From contig JBGOUJ010000073.1 of NCBI GenBank assembly GCA_041477005.1, positions 1 to 19,499 of the forward strand: 19,499 bases of DNA. Direction: 5' to 3'. Source of the stretch: JBGOUJ01 sp041477005 (GTDB lineage: Bacteria > Acidobacteriota > Terriglobia > Bryobacterales > JACQDG01). The notes beneath the pieces were generated by a model. It was not told where the DNA came from, made no database searches, and saw nothing but the letters and a program-made list of their open reading frames with translations. Positions 1-6,682 of the stretch are shown here, piece after piece. Every line of letters begins with the position of its first letter. The stretch's first letter is position 1. A program made the position numbers and the translations under genes.

Positions 1-343
1 GGGGTAGTTTCACAAGGCTATCTCCTTTGCCGGCGCCGTCGCGACTATCTGAATCCGGCCGCCTGCCGGGAGCGCCGGGGCATCATAAGAGATCTGTGGC
101 GGCGCAGCCTTAATCCCGCACGCTCAGAATCGGAGCCGGGACCGTGAGGGAGCGGTTCTCCAAGCGGCGGTTACGCCTCTCGCAGGGCCGCTCTTTCACG
201 GTCGCGGCTCTGATTCTGAGCGTGCGGGATCAAGGCTGCGCAGCCACAGATCACTTATGATGCCCCGGCGCTACCCGGCAGGCGGCCGGATTCAGATAGT
301 CGCGACGGCGCCGGCAAAGGAGATAGCCTTGTGAAACTACCCC
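1..343. repeat. Long imperfect inverted repeat (about 155-bp arms) upstream of and into the aldolase gene
   Basis: Bases 1-155 are the reverse complement of 188-343, with 32 unpaired bases (156-187) in the centre. The outer 70 bp (1-70 against 274-343) match perfectly. The inner part has one single-base indel (extra base at 273) and seven mismatches (left-arm positions 90, 101, 112, 132, 139, 148, 149). The right arm contains the aldolase ribosome binding site (317-322) and first four codons; the left arm therefore holds a mirrored site and a mirrored start codon (CAC at 11-13). This 330-bp stretch holds no other gene that I can see. It may be the space between two divergent copies of the aldolase gene, a dispersed repeat, or an assembly fold-back at a contig end. 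The left limit is unknown because the match reaches base 1. Confidence 0.9.
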
Positions 344-1353
344 CCGGCAAACTGAAGGGTCTTCAAGCGGTTTCGGATTCCCGCGGCGTCATCGCAGCCG
401 CGGCCATGGACCAGCGCGGTGCGCTGCGCGCTCCGCTCGCCAAGGCTTGCGGCGTGAGCGAGGACGCGATCAGCGCCCAGCAGATGAGGGAATTTAAAGC
501 GGCGGTGACCCGCTTGCTGACGCCGCACGCCAGCGCCATTCTGCTCGATCCCGAGTATGGCCTCGAGGCCGCCAGGCTGCGCCACCAGAATTGCGGCCTG
601 CTGCTGGCCTACGAGAAGAGCGGCTACGACAACACCAGGCCCGGGCGCCGGCCCGAGCTGCTGCCGCTCGTCTCCGCTCGCCGGCTCAAGGAAATGGGCG
701 CCGAAGCGGTGAAGGTGCTGCTGCATTACACTCCCGACGAGGACGCCTCGGTCAACGACGGCAAGCACGCCTTCATCGAGCGCATCGGCGCCGAGTGCGC
801 GGCGGTTGATATCCCCTTCTTCCTCGAATTCGTAGGCTACGATCCGGCCGGCGGCGATGAAAAGGGCTTCGAGTTCGCGAAGAAAAAGCCGGAGATCGTC
901 ACCCGCAGCATGGCCGAGTTCTCCAAAGACCGCTACCAGGTGGACGTGCTCAAAGTCGAGATTCCGGTGAACCTGGCCTTCTCCGAAGGCGCCGCTTCTT
1001 ATACCGGCCCCAGGGCCTACACCAGGAACGAAGCTCTGGATTGCTACCGCGCTGCCGCCGCCGCGGCGCGCCGCCCTTTCATCTACCTCAGCGCCGGCGT
1101 CAGCAACGAGCAGTTTACGGAGTCGTTGCGGTGGGCCGGGGAGGCGGGCGTCCATTTTTCGGGCGTATTGTGTGGCCGCGCCACTTGGAAGGACGGCATT
1201 CCGGCTTACGCCAGGCAAGGCGTGACGGCACTCGAGAAATGGCTCGAGGGCCAGGGCGTGGCCAACATCAACCTGGTGAACGAATGCCTGAAGACCGCCC
1301 AGCCGTGGTACGGCTTCTACGGGGCCAAGTCGGCGACCGATCTCGCGGCGTAG
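331..1353 (+). CDS. lacD: LacD-type class I tagatose 1,6-bisphosphate aldolase
   Basis: A cytoplasmic aldolase that in this family cleaves tagatose 1,6-bisphosphate, or a related sugar phosphate, to dihydroxyacetone phosphate and glyceraldehyde 3-phosphate through a lysine Schiff base. The 340-residue length fits LacD (about 325). Recognisable blocks are AMDQRG (25-30), LLDPEYG (71-77), EKSGYD (95-100), KVLLHY (128-133), FFLEFVGYD (163-171) and DVLKVEIPV (205-213), where Lys208 is the expected Schiff-base residue; SAGVS (254-258) and the C-terminal GRATW segment are phosphate-site regions. The GTG start at 331 is preceded by AAGGAG at 317-322, 8 bases away. No sugar kinase or transporter gene is nearby, so the physiological substrate is open; many LacD homologues outside the lactose pathway act in other sugar routes. 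The start signals lie inside the long inverted repeat, so expression could be affected by RNA folding. Confidence 0.88.
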   Translation: MKLPPGKLKGLQAVSDSRGVIAAAAMDQRGALRAPLAKACGVSEDAISAQQMREFKAAVTRLLTPHASAILLDPEYGLEAARLRHQNCGLLLAYEKSGYDNTRPGRRPELLPLVSARRLKEMGAEAVKVLLHYTPDEDASVNDGKHAFIERIGAECAAVDIPFFLEFVGYDPAGGDEKGFEFAKKKPEIVTRSMAEFSKDRYQVDVLKVEIPVNLAFSEGAASYTGPRAYTRNEALDCYRAAAAAARRPFIYLSAGVSNEQFTESLRWAGEAGVHFSGVLCGRATWKDGIPAYARQGVTALEKWLEGQGVANINLVNECLKTAQPWYGFYGAKSATDLAA

Positions 1354-1509
1354 AATCTCACCACAGGAGAACGCAAAGGCCGCAGGGCCTACGATAAAAA
1401 TCGTACCCTCCTAGTACAAAACCCTAATTCAGCCGATCCCCCGTTCGTGGTGTACTTTTAGAGCGGTCCCAGTGCGTTCAGTGCCGGACTGCCCGGACGC
1501 GGGTTCCTT
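1354..1509. other. Intergenic gap before the pilus genes, no gene seen
   Basis: A 156-bp gap more AT-rich than its surroundings around 1390-1460. It should hold the promoter of the downstream pilus genes, but I found no convincing -35/-10 pair or strong terminator hairpin. No open frame of note. Confidence 0.5.
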
Positions 1510-2874
1510 ATGAACAAAAGGCTATTGCCTCTGCTGGGTATCGCCTTTGTGGTGGCGGTGGTCTCGACAGGGATCTTCTATGGGCTGATCGCCGGCAAGC
1601 TCAAGAAGGCATCCGATGCTCCAGCGATACCGGTCGTGGTGGCCACCCGCGGCCTCGGCAAGGGCGTTGTGCTCGACAAATCTCACGTAAAGGTGATCGC
1701 GCTTGCGGAGCAGCCGACGGGCGCCTTTGCCAACCCGGAAGGCGTGTTGGGCTTGACGGTGCTGCAGCCGATCGAGGAAGGGCAGCCGGTTACCTCGCCC
1801 AGCCTGACCTCGCGGGATTCGGGGGCCGGATTAGCGCAAGCGATACCGGCCGGGCTGCGGGCCGTGTCTCTGCGCGTGACCGATTCACCGGGAGTGCTCA
1901 GCATGTTGCATGCCGGCCACCGGGTTGATGTGCAGGTGGTGCGCAACCGCAACGGCCCGAACGGCCAGGAGCCGGAATTGCGCACGGTCTTGCAGAACGT
2001 GGACGTGCTGGGCGTGCTGCCGGACGCCTCGGGAAAACCCAGTAGTGTGATCACCGTGCTGGCCAGGCCCTCCGAGGCCGACATGCTTAGCCTGGCCGAC
2101 GCCGGCGCCCGCATTCGGCTGATCCTGCGCAACCCGACCGATCAAGACAAGCAGCTCTTGGCCAATCTGACTTTGGCGGCCCTGTTCCACAACGCGCCTG
2201 CGGCGCCCGGATCCCCGGCGCTGCAGGCGGTGGCCGCAACCCAGACCATGCGGCCGGCGTCCCTTGGACCGGCCGGTTCCGAGCCGGCCGGCCCGCAGGT
2301 GCAGGTGCGTGTGCGCGTGTTGAGCGCCAGCCCGGCGGCCCTCGAGGGTCTGAGCGCCGGGCTGGTGACAGCGCTGCGTTCGGATCTGCTCCAGGTTTCT
2401 GCGTTCCGCGACGGCTGGGATCTCGATACCGCCATCCAAGGCTTGCAGTCGAAACGGCTGATCGAGGTCCTGTCGGCTTCGAACCTGCTGACCGGGAACA
2501 ATCAGGAAGTGAGTCTTCGGGCCGGTGAGCGTGGCGCCGCGTTGCGCGGGACGACGCGCGTGAGGATCCAGTTTCTGCCGTCGGTCAGCGCCGGCGGGAA
2601 GCTCCGCCTCCACGTGCAGCCCCAGATCACCTCGAAGCAGGGCCGGGAGGTCTCGACCCGCAAGCTCGAAACAGAGGTGGCGCTGGTGGATGGCCAGAGC
2701 CTGCTGGTGTCCGGCCTTGCCGAGCCGCCGGAACGGACATCGTTCGCGGCGCGTCTGTTTCCCGGACATGCTCCGAGCCACGCTGACGGCGAGTTGGTGG
2801 TGGTGGCCACGCCCCAACTGGTCAGTCCCTGGCGGGCCGAGCGCCGAGACGCCGCCCTTTTGAAGAGGCCCTAG
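1510..2874 (+). CDS. CpaB/RcpC-like Flp pilus assembly protein fused to a secretin (CpaC/RcpA-like) core domain
   Basis: A 454-residue envelope protein of a Tad/Flp pilus. Residues 7-28 form one N-terminal membrane anchor. Residues 40-100 read as the SAF domain of CpaB (VVVATRGLGKG, then PIEEGQPV), and about 110-225 as the RcpC/CpaB domain (IPAGLRAVSLRV, HAGHRVDVQVV, ITVLARPSEA). After an Ala/Pro/Gly linker (about 228-262) the chain resembles a type II/IV secretin core: QVQVRVRVLSASPAALEGL (264-282), LQSKRLIEVLSASNLLTGNN (312-331), IQFLPSV then KLRLHVQPQI (353-373), and ETEVALVDGQSLLVSGLAE (387-405), ending with ELVVVATPQLV (428-438). In standard Tad loci these are two genes, CpaB (periplasmic) and CpaC (outer-membrane channel). 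Here the N-terminal BON/secretin domains of CpaC are absent. TadB follows after 5 bp. The fusion reading rests on motif recognition; a non-channel secretin-like domain is possible. Confidence 0.8.
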   Translation: MNKRLLPLLGIAFVVAVVSTGIFYGLIAGKLKKASDAPAIPVVVATRGLGKGVVLDKSHVKVIALAEQPTGAFANPEGVLGLTVLQPIEEGQPVTSPSLTSRDSGAGLAQAIPAGLRAVSLRVTDSPGVLSMLHAGHRVDVQVVRNRNGPNGQEPELRTVLQNVDVLGVLPDASGKPSSVITVLARPSEADMLSLADAGARIRLILRNPTDQDKQLLANLTLAALFHNAPAAPGSPALQAVAATQTMRPASLGPAGSEPAGPQVQVRVRVLSASPAALEGLSAGLVTALRSDLLQVSAFRDGWDLDTAIQGLQSKRLIEVLSASNLLTGNNQEVSLRAGERGAALRGTTRVRIQFLPSVSAGGKLRLHVQPQITSKQGREVSTRKLETEVALVDGQSLLVSGLAEPPERTSFAARLFPGHAPSHADGELVVVATPQLVSPWRAERRDAALLKRP

Positions 2875-2879
2875 CCCAC

Positions 2880-3839
2880 ATGCTCTCCGTGATCACCATC
2901 TTGGTGACGTTTGTGGCCACTTTTCTGGCCGCCACGATCGCCGTGGTGATGGCCTGGATGGTCATCCAGCGGCGATCGGGCCAGCAAGCCGATTGGGCGG
3001 CGGAGCTGTCCAACCCCGCCGGCTCGCCGCTGCTCAAGAGCGATGTCCTGAGCACGGTTTCCGTGATGGCCACCCTGCTCGCGCACTTCGACTTCGTCCA
3101 GGGCATGAAGGCGCGGCTGGCCGAAGCGAACCTCAAATGGTCGGTGGGACGGCTCACGGCGATGATGCTGCTCTCGGGCGCGGTGGCGCTCGCGGCGCTG
3201 GCCGGGGTGAAGTGGCTGCCGGGATGGGTGACGCTGGGAGCCGGCTGCGGGGGTGGCTATCTCCCGTATGCCTACGTGCTGCGGAAACGAGCGTCGCGGT
3301 TGAGGCAGTTTGAGGAGCAACTGCCGGAGGCGCTCGATTTTCTGGCTCGCGCTCTGCGGGCCGGGCATCCGTTTGCGGCCAGCATGGAGATGCTGGCCGA
3401 CGAGAGCCTGCCGCCGCTGTCGTCCGAGATGCGCAAGGCCTTCGAAGAGCGGCAACTGGGCCTGTCCTGGGAGCAGGCGCTGCAGAACCTGGCGCAGCGG
3501 ATGCCGCTGATCGACGTGGGCTTTTTCGCCGCTGCCGTGCAGCTTCAGAGCCGCACCGGAGGCAAGCTCGGGGAAGTGCTGGGCCGGCTGGCCGAAACCA
3601 TGCGGGAGCGGTTTGCGCTGCGCGGCGAGATTCGCGCCATCGCCACGCACGGGAGGCTGACGGGCCTGGTCCTCACCTTCATCCCGGTTGTGGTGGTTGT
3701 CGTGATGGCGGTCGTGAATCCGGACTACCTGGGCATCTTGATCGCCAACCCTCTGGGAAAGAATCTGATCCTGGCGGCGGCGGCCTGCCTGGTGCTGGCC
3801 CACCTGGTGATCCGGAAGATCGTCAACATCAAGCTATGA
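2880..3839 (+). CDS. tadB: TadB-like inner-membrane platform protein of the Tad/Flp pilus
   Basis: A 319-residue polytopic membrane protein of the T2SSF (GspF/PilC) family. With TadC it forms the platform on which the Tad ATPase drives pilin assembly or retraction. Membrane segments are visible at about 4-28, 92-110, 113-133, 260-279 and 295-312. The cytoplasmic T2SSF region (about 145-250) has the family pattern QLPEALDFLARALRAGHPF (148-165), then SSEMRKAFEE, GLSWEQAL and RMPLIDVGFFAAAVQLQS, with TGGKLGEVLGRLAE before the third hydrophobic block. The ATG start lies 5 bp after the CpaB-like stop, and a purine-rich stretch (about 2863-2869) in the end of that gene can serve as ribosome binding site. 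It overlaps tadC by ATGA. No TadA/CpaF ATPase is in this window, so the motor must be encoded elsewhere. Confidence 0.9.
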   Translation: MLSVITILVTFVATFLAATIAVVMAWMVIQRRSGQQADWAAELSNPAGSPLLKSDVLSTVSVMATLLAHFDFVQGMKARLAEANLKWSVGRLTAMMLLSGAVALAALAGVKWLPGWVTLGAGCGGGYLPYAYVLRKRASRLRQFEEQLPEALDFLARALRAGHPFAASMEMLADESLPPLSSEMRKAFEERQLGLSWEQALQNLAQRMPLIDVGFFAAAVQLQSRTGGKLGEVLGRLAETMRERFALRGEIRAIATHGRLTGLVLTFIPVVVVVVMAVVNPDYLGILIANPLGKNLILAAAACLVLAHLVIRKIVNIKL

Positions 3840-4765
3840 GCGGCGAGACGTGGATACTGGCTGGCTTCTTCGCGTTTGTCCTGACGGCGGTGGCGGCCGC
3901 CGGCTATGCGCTGCTCTTCCGGCCGGCGGTAGCGGGCCGCGGCGCCGGCGGGGCGGGCGGATTGGCGGGCGCGGAGCCGGAGGCGCTGTCGACGTCGGCC
4001 CTGCTCAGCGGGATGGTGCGACGGGTAGGTGAGGCGATCCCTGCGTCGCCGCACGAGGTGGGCAAGCTGCGCAAGCGCCTGTTGTCCGCCGGTTACCACT
4101 CGCCGTCGACGGTTCCGCTGTTTCACGGCTTGAAGTGCGCCAGCGCTTTGCTGCTGGCCCTGGTGCTCGGGTGGGTTGTGGTGCTGGTCCACAACAGCTA
4201 CTCGGCGGCTCTGGTGCCGGTCGTGGGCGGCCTCGCCTTCGGCTATACGTTCCCCGAACGGATTCTCCGTTCCTTGATCAAGGCCCGGCAGGCCCGCATT
4301 CGGCGAGCGCTCCCCGACGCGCTGGATCTACTGGTGCTGTGCATCGAAGCCGGGCAGTCCCTCGACCAGGGCCTGGTCGACACCAGCGTCGAACTGAAGC
4401 GCGCCTACCCGGATCTGAGTATGGAATTGGCCCTGGCCCATCTCGAGCTGCGGGCCGGCGCCAGCCGCCCCCAGGCGCTTCGCAATCTCGCCGGCCGCAA
4501 CAGCGAGCCTGAGCTGCGAAAACTGGTCAACCTGCTCATTCAGGCTGACCGCTTCGGAACCAGCCTGGGGCCGGCCTTGCGTGTCCACGCCAAGTACCTG
4601 CGCATCCGCTTCAAGCAGCAGGCCGAAGAGGCGGCGCGCAAGATCAGCGTCAAGCTGCTGTTCCCGATCTTCTTTCTGATCTTTCCCTGCATGTTGATGG
4701 TCACCGCCGGGCCGGCGGTCTTGCAGATCCTCTTTCAATTGCTGCCCATGATTGCCAGCCAGTAA
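3836..4765 (+). CDS. tadC: TadC-like inner-membrane platform protein of the Tad/Flp pilus
   Basis: A 309-residue T2SSF-family protein and partner of TadB. An N-terminal membrane segment spans about 6-27, a paired hydrophobic stretch about 102-138, and a C-terminal one about 272-303. The KLRKRLLSAGYHSPSTVPLF block (77-96) and RALPDALDLLVLCIEAGQSL (157-176) are typical of TadC, followed by LELRAGASRPQALRNLAGRN (203-222) and LLIQADRFGTSLGPALRVHA (233-252). The start ATG overlaps the tadB stop (ATGA at 3836-3839), which indicates translational coupling. A Gly/Ala-rich linker at about 33-50 follows the first membrane segment. It is the last pilus gene of the block; a 176-bp gap separates it from the receiver gene. 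Confidence 0.9.
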   Translation: MSGETWILAGFFAFVLTAVAAAGYALLFRPAVAGRGAGGAGGLAGAEPEALSTSALLSGMVRRVGEAIPASPHEVGKLRKRLLSAGYHSPSTVPLFHGLKCASALLLALVLGWVVVLVHNSYSAALVPVVGGLAFGYTFPERILRSLIKARQARIRRALPDALDLLVLCIEAGQSLDQGLVDTSVELKRAYPDLSMELALAHLELRAGASRPQALRNLAGRNSEPELRKLVNLLIQADRFGTSLGPALRVHAKYLRIRFKQQAEEAARKISVKLLFPIFFLIFPCMLMVTAGPAVLQILFQLLPMIASQ

Positions 4766-4800
4766 GCCCCGGACGCCACAACGGGGGAGTGGAGACAGCC

Positions 4801-4830
4801 CCCCCCTCTGCTGCTCTTAGCCCACGACGC
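4801..4830. repeat. Direct repeat, copy 1 (30 bp)
   Basis: This 30-mer recurs at 4875-4904 with one difference (base 23 is C here and T in the second copy). The copies are 74 bp apart, start to start, in the gap between tadC and the receiver gene. It could be a duplicated regulatory element or replication slippage. Confidence 0.85.
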
Positions 4831-4874
4831 TGCTGCTGCGTCGGCGTCGGCGCCCGCTGGAACTGCGATGCGTT

Positions 4875-4904
4875 CCCCCCTCTGCTGCTCTTAGCCTACG
4901 ACGC
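4875..4904. repeat. Direct repeat, copy 2 (30 bp)
   Basis: Second copy of the 30-mer at 4801-4830, 29 of 30 bases identical. It ends 37 bp before the receiver gene start, so it lies in the promoter or leader region of that gene. Confidence 0.85.
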
Positions 4905-4941
4905 CGATAGAATTTGTGGTGGTGTGCTGAGATAGTTTTCG

Positions 4942-5322
4942 ATGCCGTCAATCAATGTGCTGATTGTGGATGATTCCGCCGTCATGCGGAAAATCCTGGA
5001 GCGGAGCCTGCGGCAAAGTCACGTCGTGATCGGGGCCGTTTACGAGGCCGCCGACGGGGCCGAAGCATTGGAGAAGCTGAAGGAGAACTCGGCCGTCCAG
5101 GTTATTTTTTCCGACGTGAATATGCCCAACATGGACGGCCTGGAGTTCTTGCGGCAGCTCCGGGCGCTGGAAAAACGGAAGGGGGTTCCGGTGGTCATGG
5201 TCACGACCGAGGGCACCGAGTCGAAGGTCATGGAGGCGCTCGGGCTTGGAGCGGCCGGGTACATCCGCAAGCCCTTTACGGCGGAGCAGATGCAAGAGAC
5301 CCTGACCAAGCTGTTTCCGTGA
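4942..5322 (+). CDS. CheY-like single-domain response regulator
   Basis: A 126-residue stand-alone receiver domain with no output domain, so it acts by protein-protein contact when phosphorylated. It has the acidic pair Asp10/Asp11 (LIVDDSAVMRKIL), phospho-acceptor Asp58 (FSDVNMPNMDG), the switch Thr88 (MVTTEG), aromatic Tyr107 and the conserved Lys110 followed by Pro (YIRKPF). These are all the residues needed for phosphorylation. The ATG start gives the exact family length; the upstream ribosome binding site is weak. The next gene, 25 bp downstream, is a CheX-type phosphatase, the expected enzyme to dephosphorylate such a receiver. No sensor kinase is present in the window. Placement directly after the tad genes suggests, but does not prove, control of pilus-based behaviour. 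Confidence 0.93.
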   Translation: MPSINVLIVDDSAVMRKILERSLRQSHVVIGAVYEAADGAEALEKLKENSAVQVIFSDVNMPNMDGLEFLRQLRALEKRKGVPVVMVTTEGTESKVMEALGLGAAGYIRKPFTAEQMQETLTKLFP

Positions 5323-5347
5323 AACGAGACCCAAGGAAGGGCGCCCC

Positions 5348-5818
5348 ATGACTGACGATCAGTTGTCCGCCGCCATTCAATCCGCCACTTCTTCCGTTTT
5401 CTCTACTTTGCTCAACCTGGAAGTCTCCGCTGGTACGGCGTTTCAGCAGACCGACCCGCAGCCGATCGACGGGGTGATGGCGTTGCTGGGATTCACCGGC
5501 AACTGGGTCGGCACGGGCATTTTCTACTGCCAGGAAAAACTGGCCTGCCAGCTCAGCTCCACCATGCTCATGAGCCCGATCTCGGAGGTGAATAACGACG
5601 TTCTGGACGGGGTGGGCGAGCTGGCCAACATGATCATGGGCAACCTCAAGGACAGCCTGGAGCCGCTGATCGGCGGCTTGGGCATGAGCGTCCCTACCGT
5701 CGTCTATGGCCGGAACTTCCAGACCCGCTCCACCATGCATCGAAACTGGCTGGTGGTTCACTTCACGGTCGGGGAGGATACCTTCGAGATCCGCGTCTGC
5801 CTCGTCGCCCAGGGCTGA
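5348..5818 (+). CDS. cheX: CheX-like chemotaxis phosphatase
   Basis: A 156-residue cytoplasmic protein of the CheC/CheX/FliY fold, which removes the phosphoryl group from CheY-type receivers. The signature helix reads DVLDGVGELANMIMGNLK, giving the catalytic Glu91 and Asn94 (ExxN). Only one such motif is present, as in CheX rather than the two of CheC. The C-terminal VHFTVGEDTFEIRVCLV segment is the usual closing beta strand pair. The ATG has a clear ribosome binding site (AAGGAAGG at 5333-5340, 7 bases upstream). It lies 25 bp after the receiver gene, so the two form a kinase-less pair. The last codons and stop are partly duplicated just downstream (5820-5836). Confidence 0.85.
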   Translation: MTDDQLSAAIQSATSSVFSTLLNLEVSAGTAFQQTDPQPIDGVMALLGFTGNWVGTGIFYCQEKLACQLSSTMLMSPISEVNNDVLDGVGELANMIMGNLKDSLEPLIGGLGMSVPTVVYGRNFQTRSTMHRNWLVVHFTVGEDTFEIRVCLVAQG

Positions 5819-5836
5819 CTCGTCGCCCAGGCTGAG
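5801..5836. repeat. Short tandem duplication over the cheX stop codon
   Basis: Bases 5801-5818 (CTCGTCGCCC AGGGCTGA) recur at 5820-5836 with one G missing. The duplication copies the final codons and TGA of the cheX-like gene, a likely slippage event that does not alter the protein. Confidence 0.8.
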
Positions 5837-5886
5837 GTGCTGTGGCCGTTCGTCGGTCGCCCGGAACTCGGCAACCGCTCCTTTGC

Positions 5887-5954
5887 GGCCCAGAGGGCGC
5901 CCCGGCCCAGAGCGTGCCCCGGCCCAGAGCGTGCCCCGGCCAGAGGGGCGCCCC
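5887..5954. repeat. Four tandem 17-bp repeats
   Basis: Four 17-bp units at 5887-5903, 5904-5920, 5921-5937 and 5938-5954. Units 2 and 3 are identical (GGCCCAGAGCGTGCCCC). Units 1 and 4 differ at a few positions and carry GGCGCCCC at the end. The array sits between the convergent ends of the cheX-like gene and the minus-strand gene 5967-6458, almost touching the latter's stop. It may be a minisatellite or part of a terminator region. Confidence 0.88.
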
Positions 5955-5966
5955 GGCTGGCCCCGC

Positions 5967-6458
5967 CTATGGCTCGAAGAGCTCGATCTGCTCCTTCTCG
6001 GCCGCCCGGCGCTTGCGGCGCGGCTTGCTCAGCGGACTGCCGATAACTCCCAGCACGGTCAGCTCGACCAGGGCCAGGCGCGGAACGAAGATTCTCTGGT
6101 TGTTGGAGTAAGGATCGGGCGGGGTGACGGTCAGCCCCTTGTCGGTCAACTGCAGCAGATCGTTGGCCAGGACGCCGTCCAGCACGTCCTCATCGCGAAA
6201 TTTCATCCGCACCCACAGGCCCTCCAGCTTCGGCCGGGACTGGAAGATTTTCTTCTCCTCGCCGCTCGCCGCCGGCTCAAACTCGCGAACAAAGTACACC
6301 GCTTTCAAGTCCTTGTAAGCCACCAGCAGCACTTGGCCGTCGCGGGTGAGCACCTCCACCCCATCCGGTCGCTGGTAGGTGGGCGGGCTGGTGTACCCGG
6401 CGATGACTTGACCATCCAGCCGCCGTACCAGGACTTTCTTGGTGGTCGATCCGGCCAA
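5967..6458 (-). CDS. Conserved-looking small protein, function not recognised
   Basis: A 163-residue soluble protein. I do not recognise it with certainty; it resembles small, mostly beta-strand proteins from Acidobacteriota (possibly DUF6982, not verified). It opens with KKVLVRRLDGQVIAGY, then GVEVLTRDGQVLLVAYKDL and KAVYFVREF, a repeated strand pattern, followed by FQSRPKLEGLWVRMKFRDED and a block rich in conserved-looking residues (PPDPYSNNQRIFVPRLAL). The C-terminus is basic then acidic (KPRRKRRAAEKEQIELFEP). There is no signal peptide or membrane segment. The only plausible start is TTG at 6458; no ATG or GTG is in frame nearby upstream, and a GGGGA lies 7 bases before it. A TTGACA promoter is found on the same strand at 6590-6562. 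Codon use fits the neighbours. Confidence 0.72.
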   Translation of the reverse strand: MAGSTTKKVLVRRLDGQVIAGYTSPPTYQRPDGVEVLTRDGQVLLVAYKDLKAVYFVREFEPAASGEEKKIFQSRPKLEGLWVRMKFRDEDVLDGVLANDLLQLTDKGLTVTPPDPYSNNQRIFVPRLALVELTVLGVIGSPLSKPRRKRRAAEKEQIELFEP

Positions 6459-6542
6459 AGGAGATTCCCCAGTCCTTAGAATACAAGCGAGCGCCGCCGA
6501 TCGCTCGGCGTGGCAGGCCCAAGCCGCCCAAGCCTCCCATCA

Positions 6543-6571
6543 TTGCTACCGAATGCAGCGTATGCTAATAT
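6543..6571 (+). promoter_or_regulatory. Possible promoter for the Xer recombinase gene
   Basis: TTGCTA (6543-6548), a 17-bp spacer, then TAATAT (6566-6571). It overlaps the minus-strand promoter at 6562-6590, so the two would compete for polymerase. The leader to the TTG at 6683 would be about 105 nt. Confidence 0.35.
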
Positions 6572-6590
6572 GCGCCCGAGGCTGTGTCAA
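6562..6590 (-). promoter_or_regulatory. Predicted sigma70-type promoter for the minus-strand gene 5967-6458
   Basis: Read on the minus strand, TTGACA (6590-6585) is followed 17 bases later by TAGCAT (6567-6562), four of six matches to the -10 consensus. Transcription would start near 6555, giving about 95 nt of leader before the TTG start. Confidence 0.5.
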
Positions 6591-6682
6591 GGCCTCCCCC
6601 CGACCCTAAGCTACTGATTTTTCGGACCTTCTGGTTGAGACGGGTTCTCAAGGGCTGGCGGGAAGTGTAAGACCGCCATACA

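Noticed and set aside
337..1218. Long minus-strand open frame opposite the aldolase
   Set aside because: Typical antisense shadow in GC-rich coding DNA; low-complexity His/Gln/Arg-rich translation, and the plus strand is a clear LacD protein.
5887..5954. CRISPR-like array
   Set aside because: The 17-bp units are directly adjacent without spacers, and no cas gene is present.
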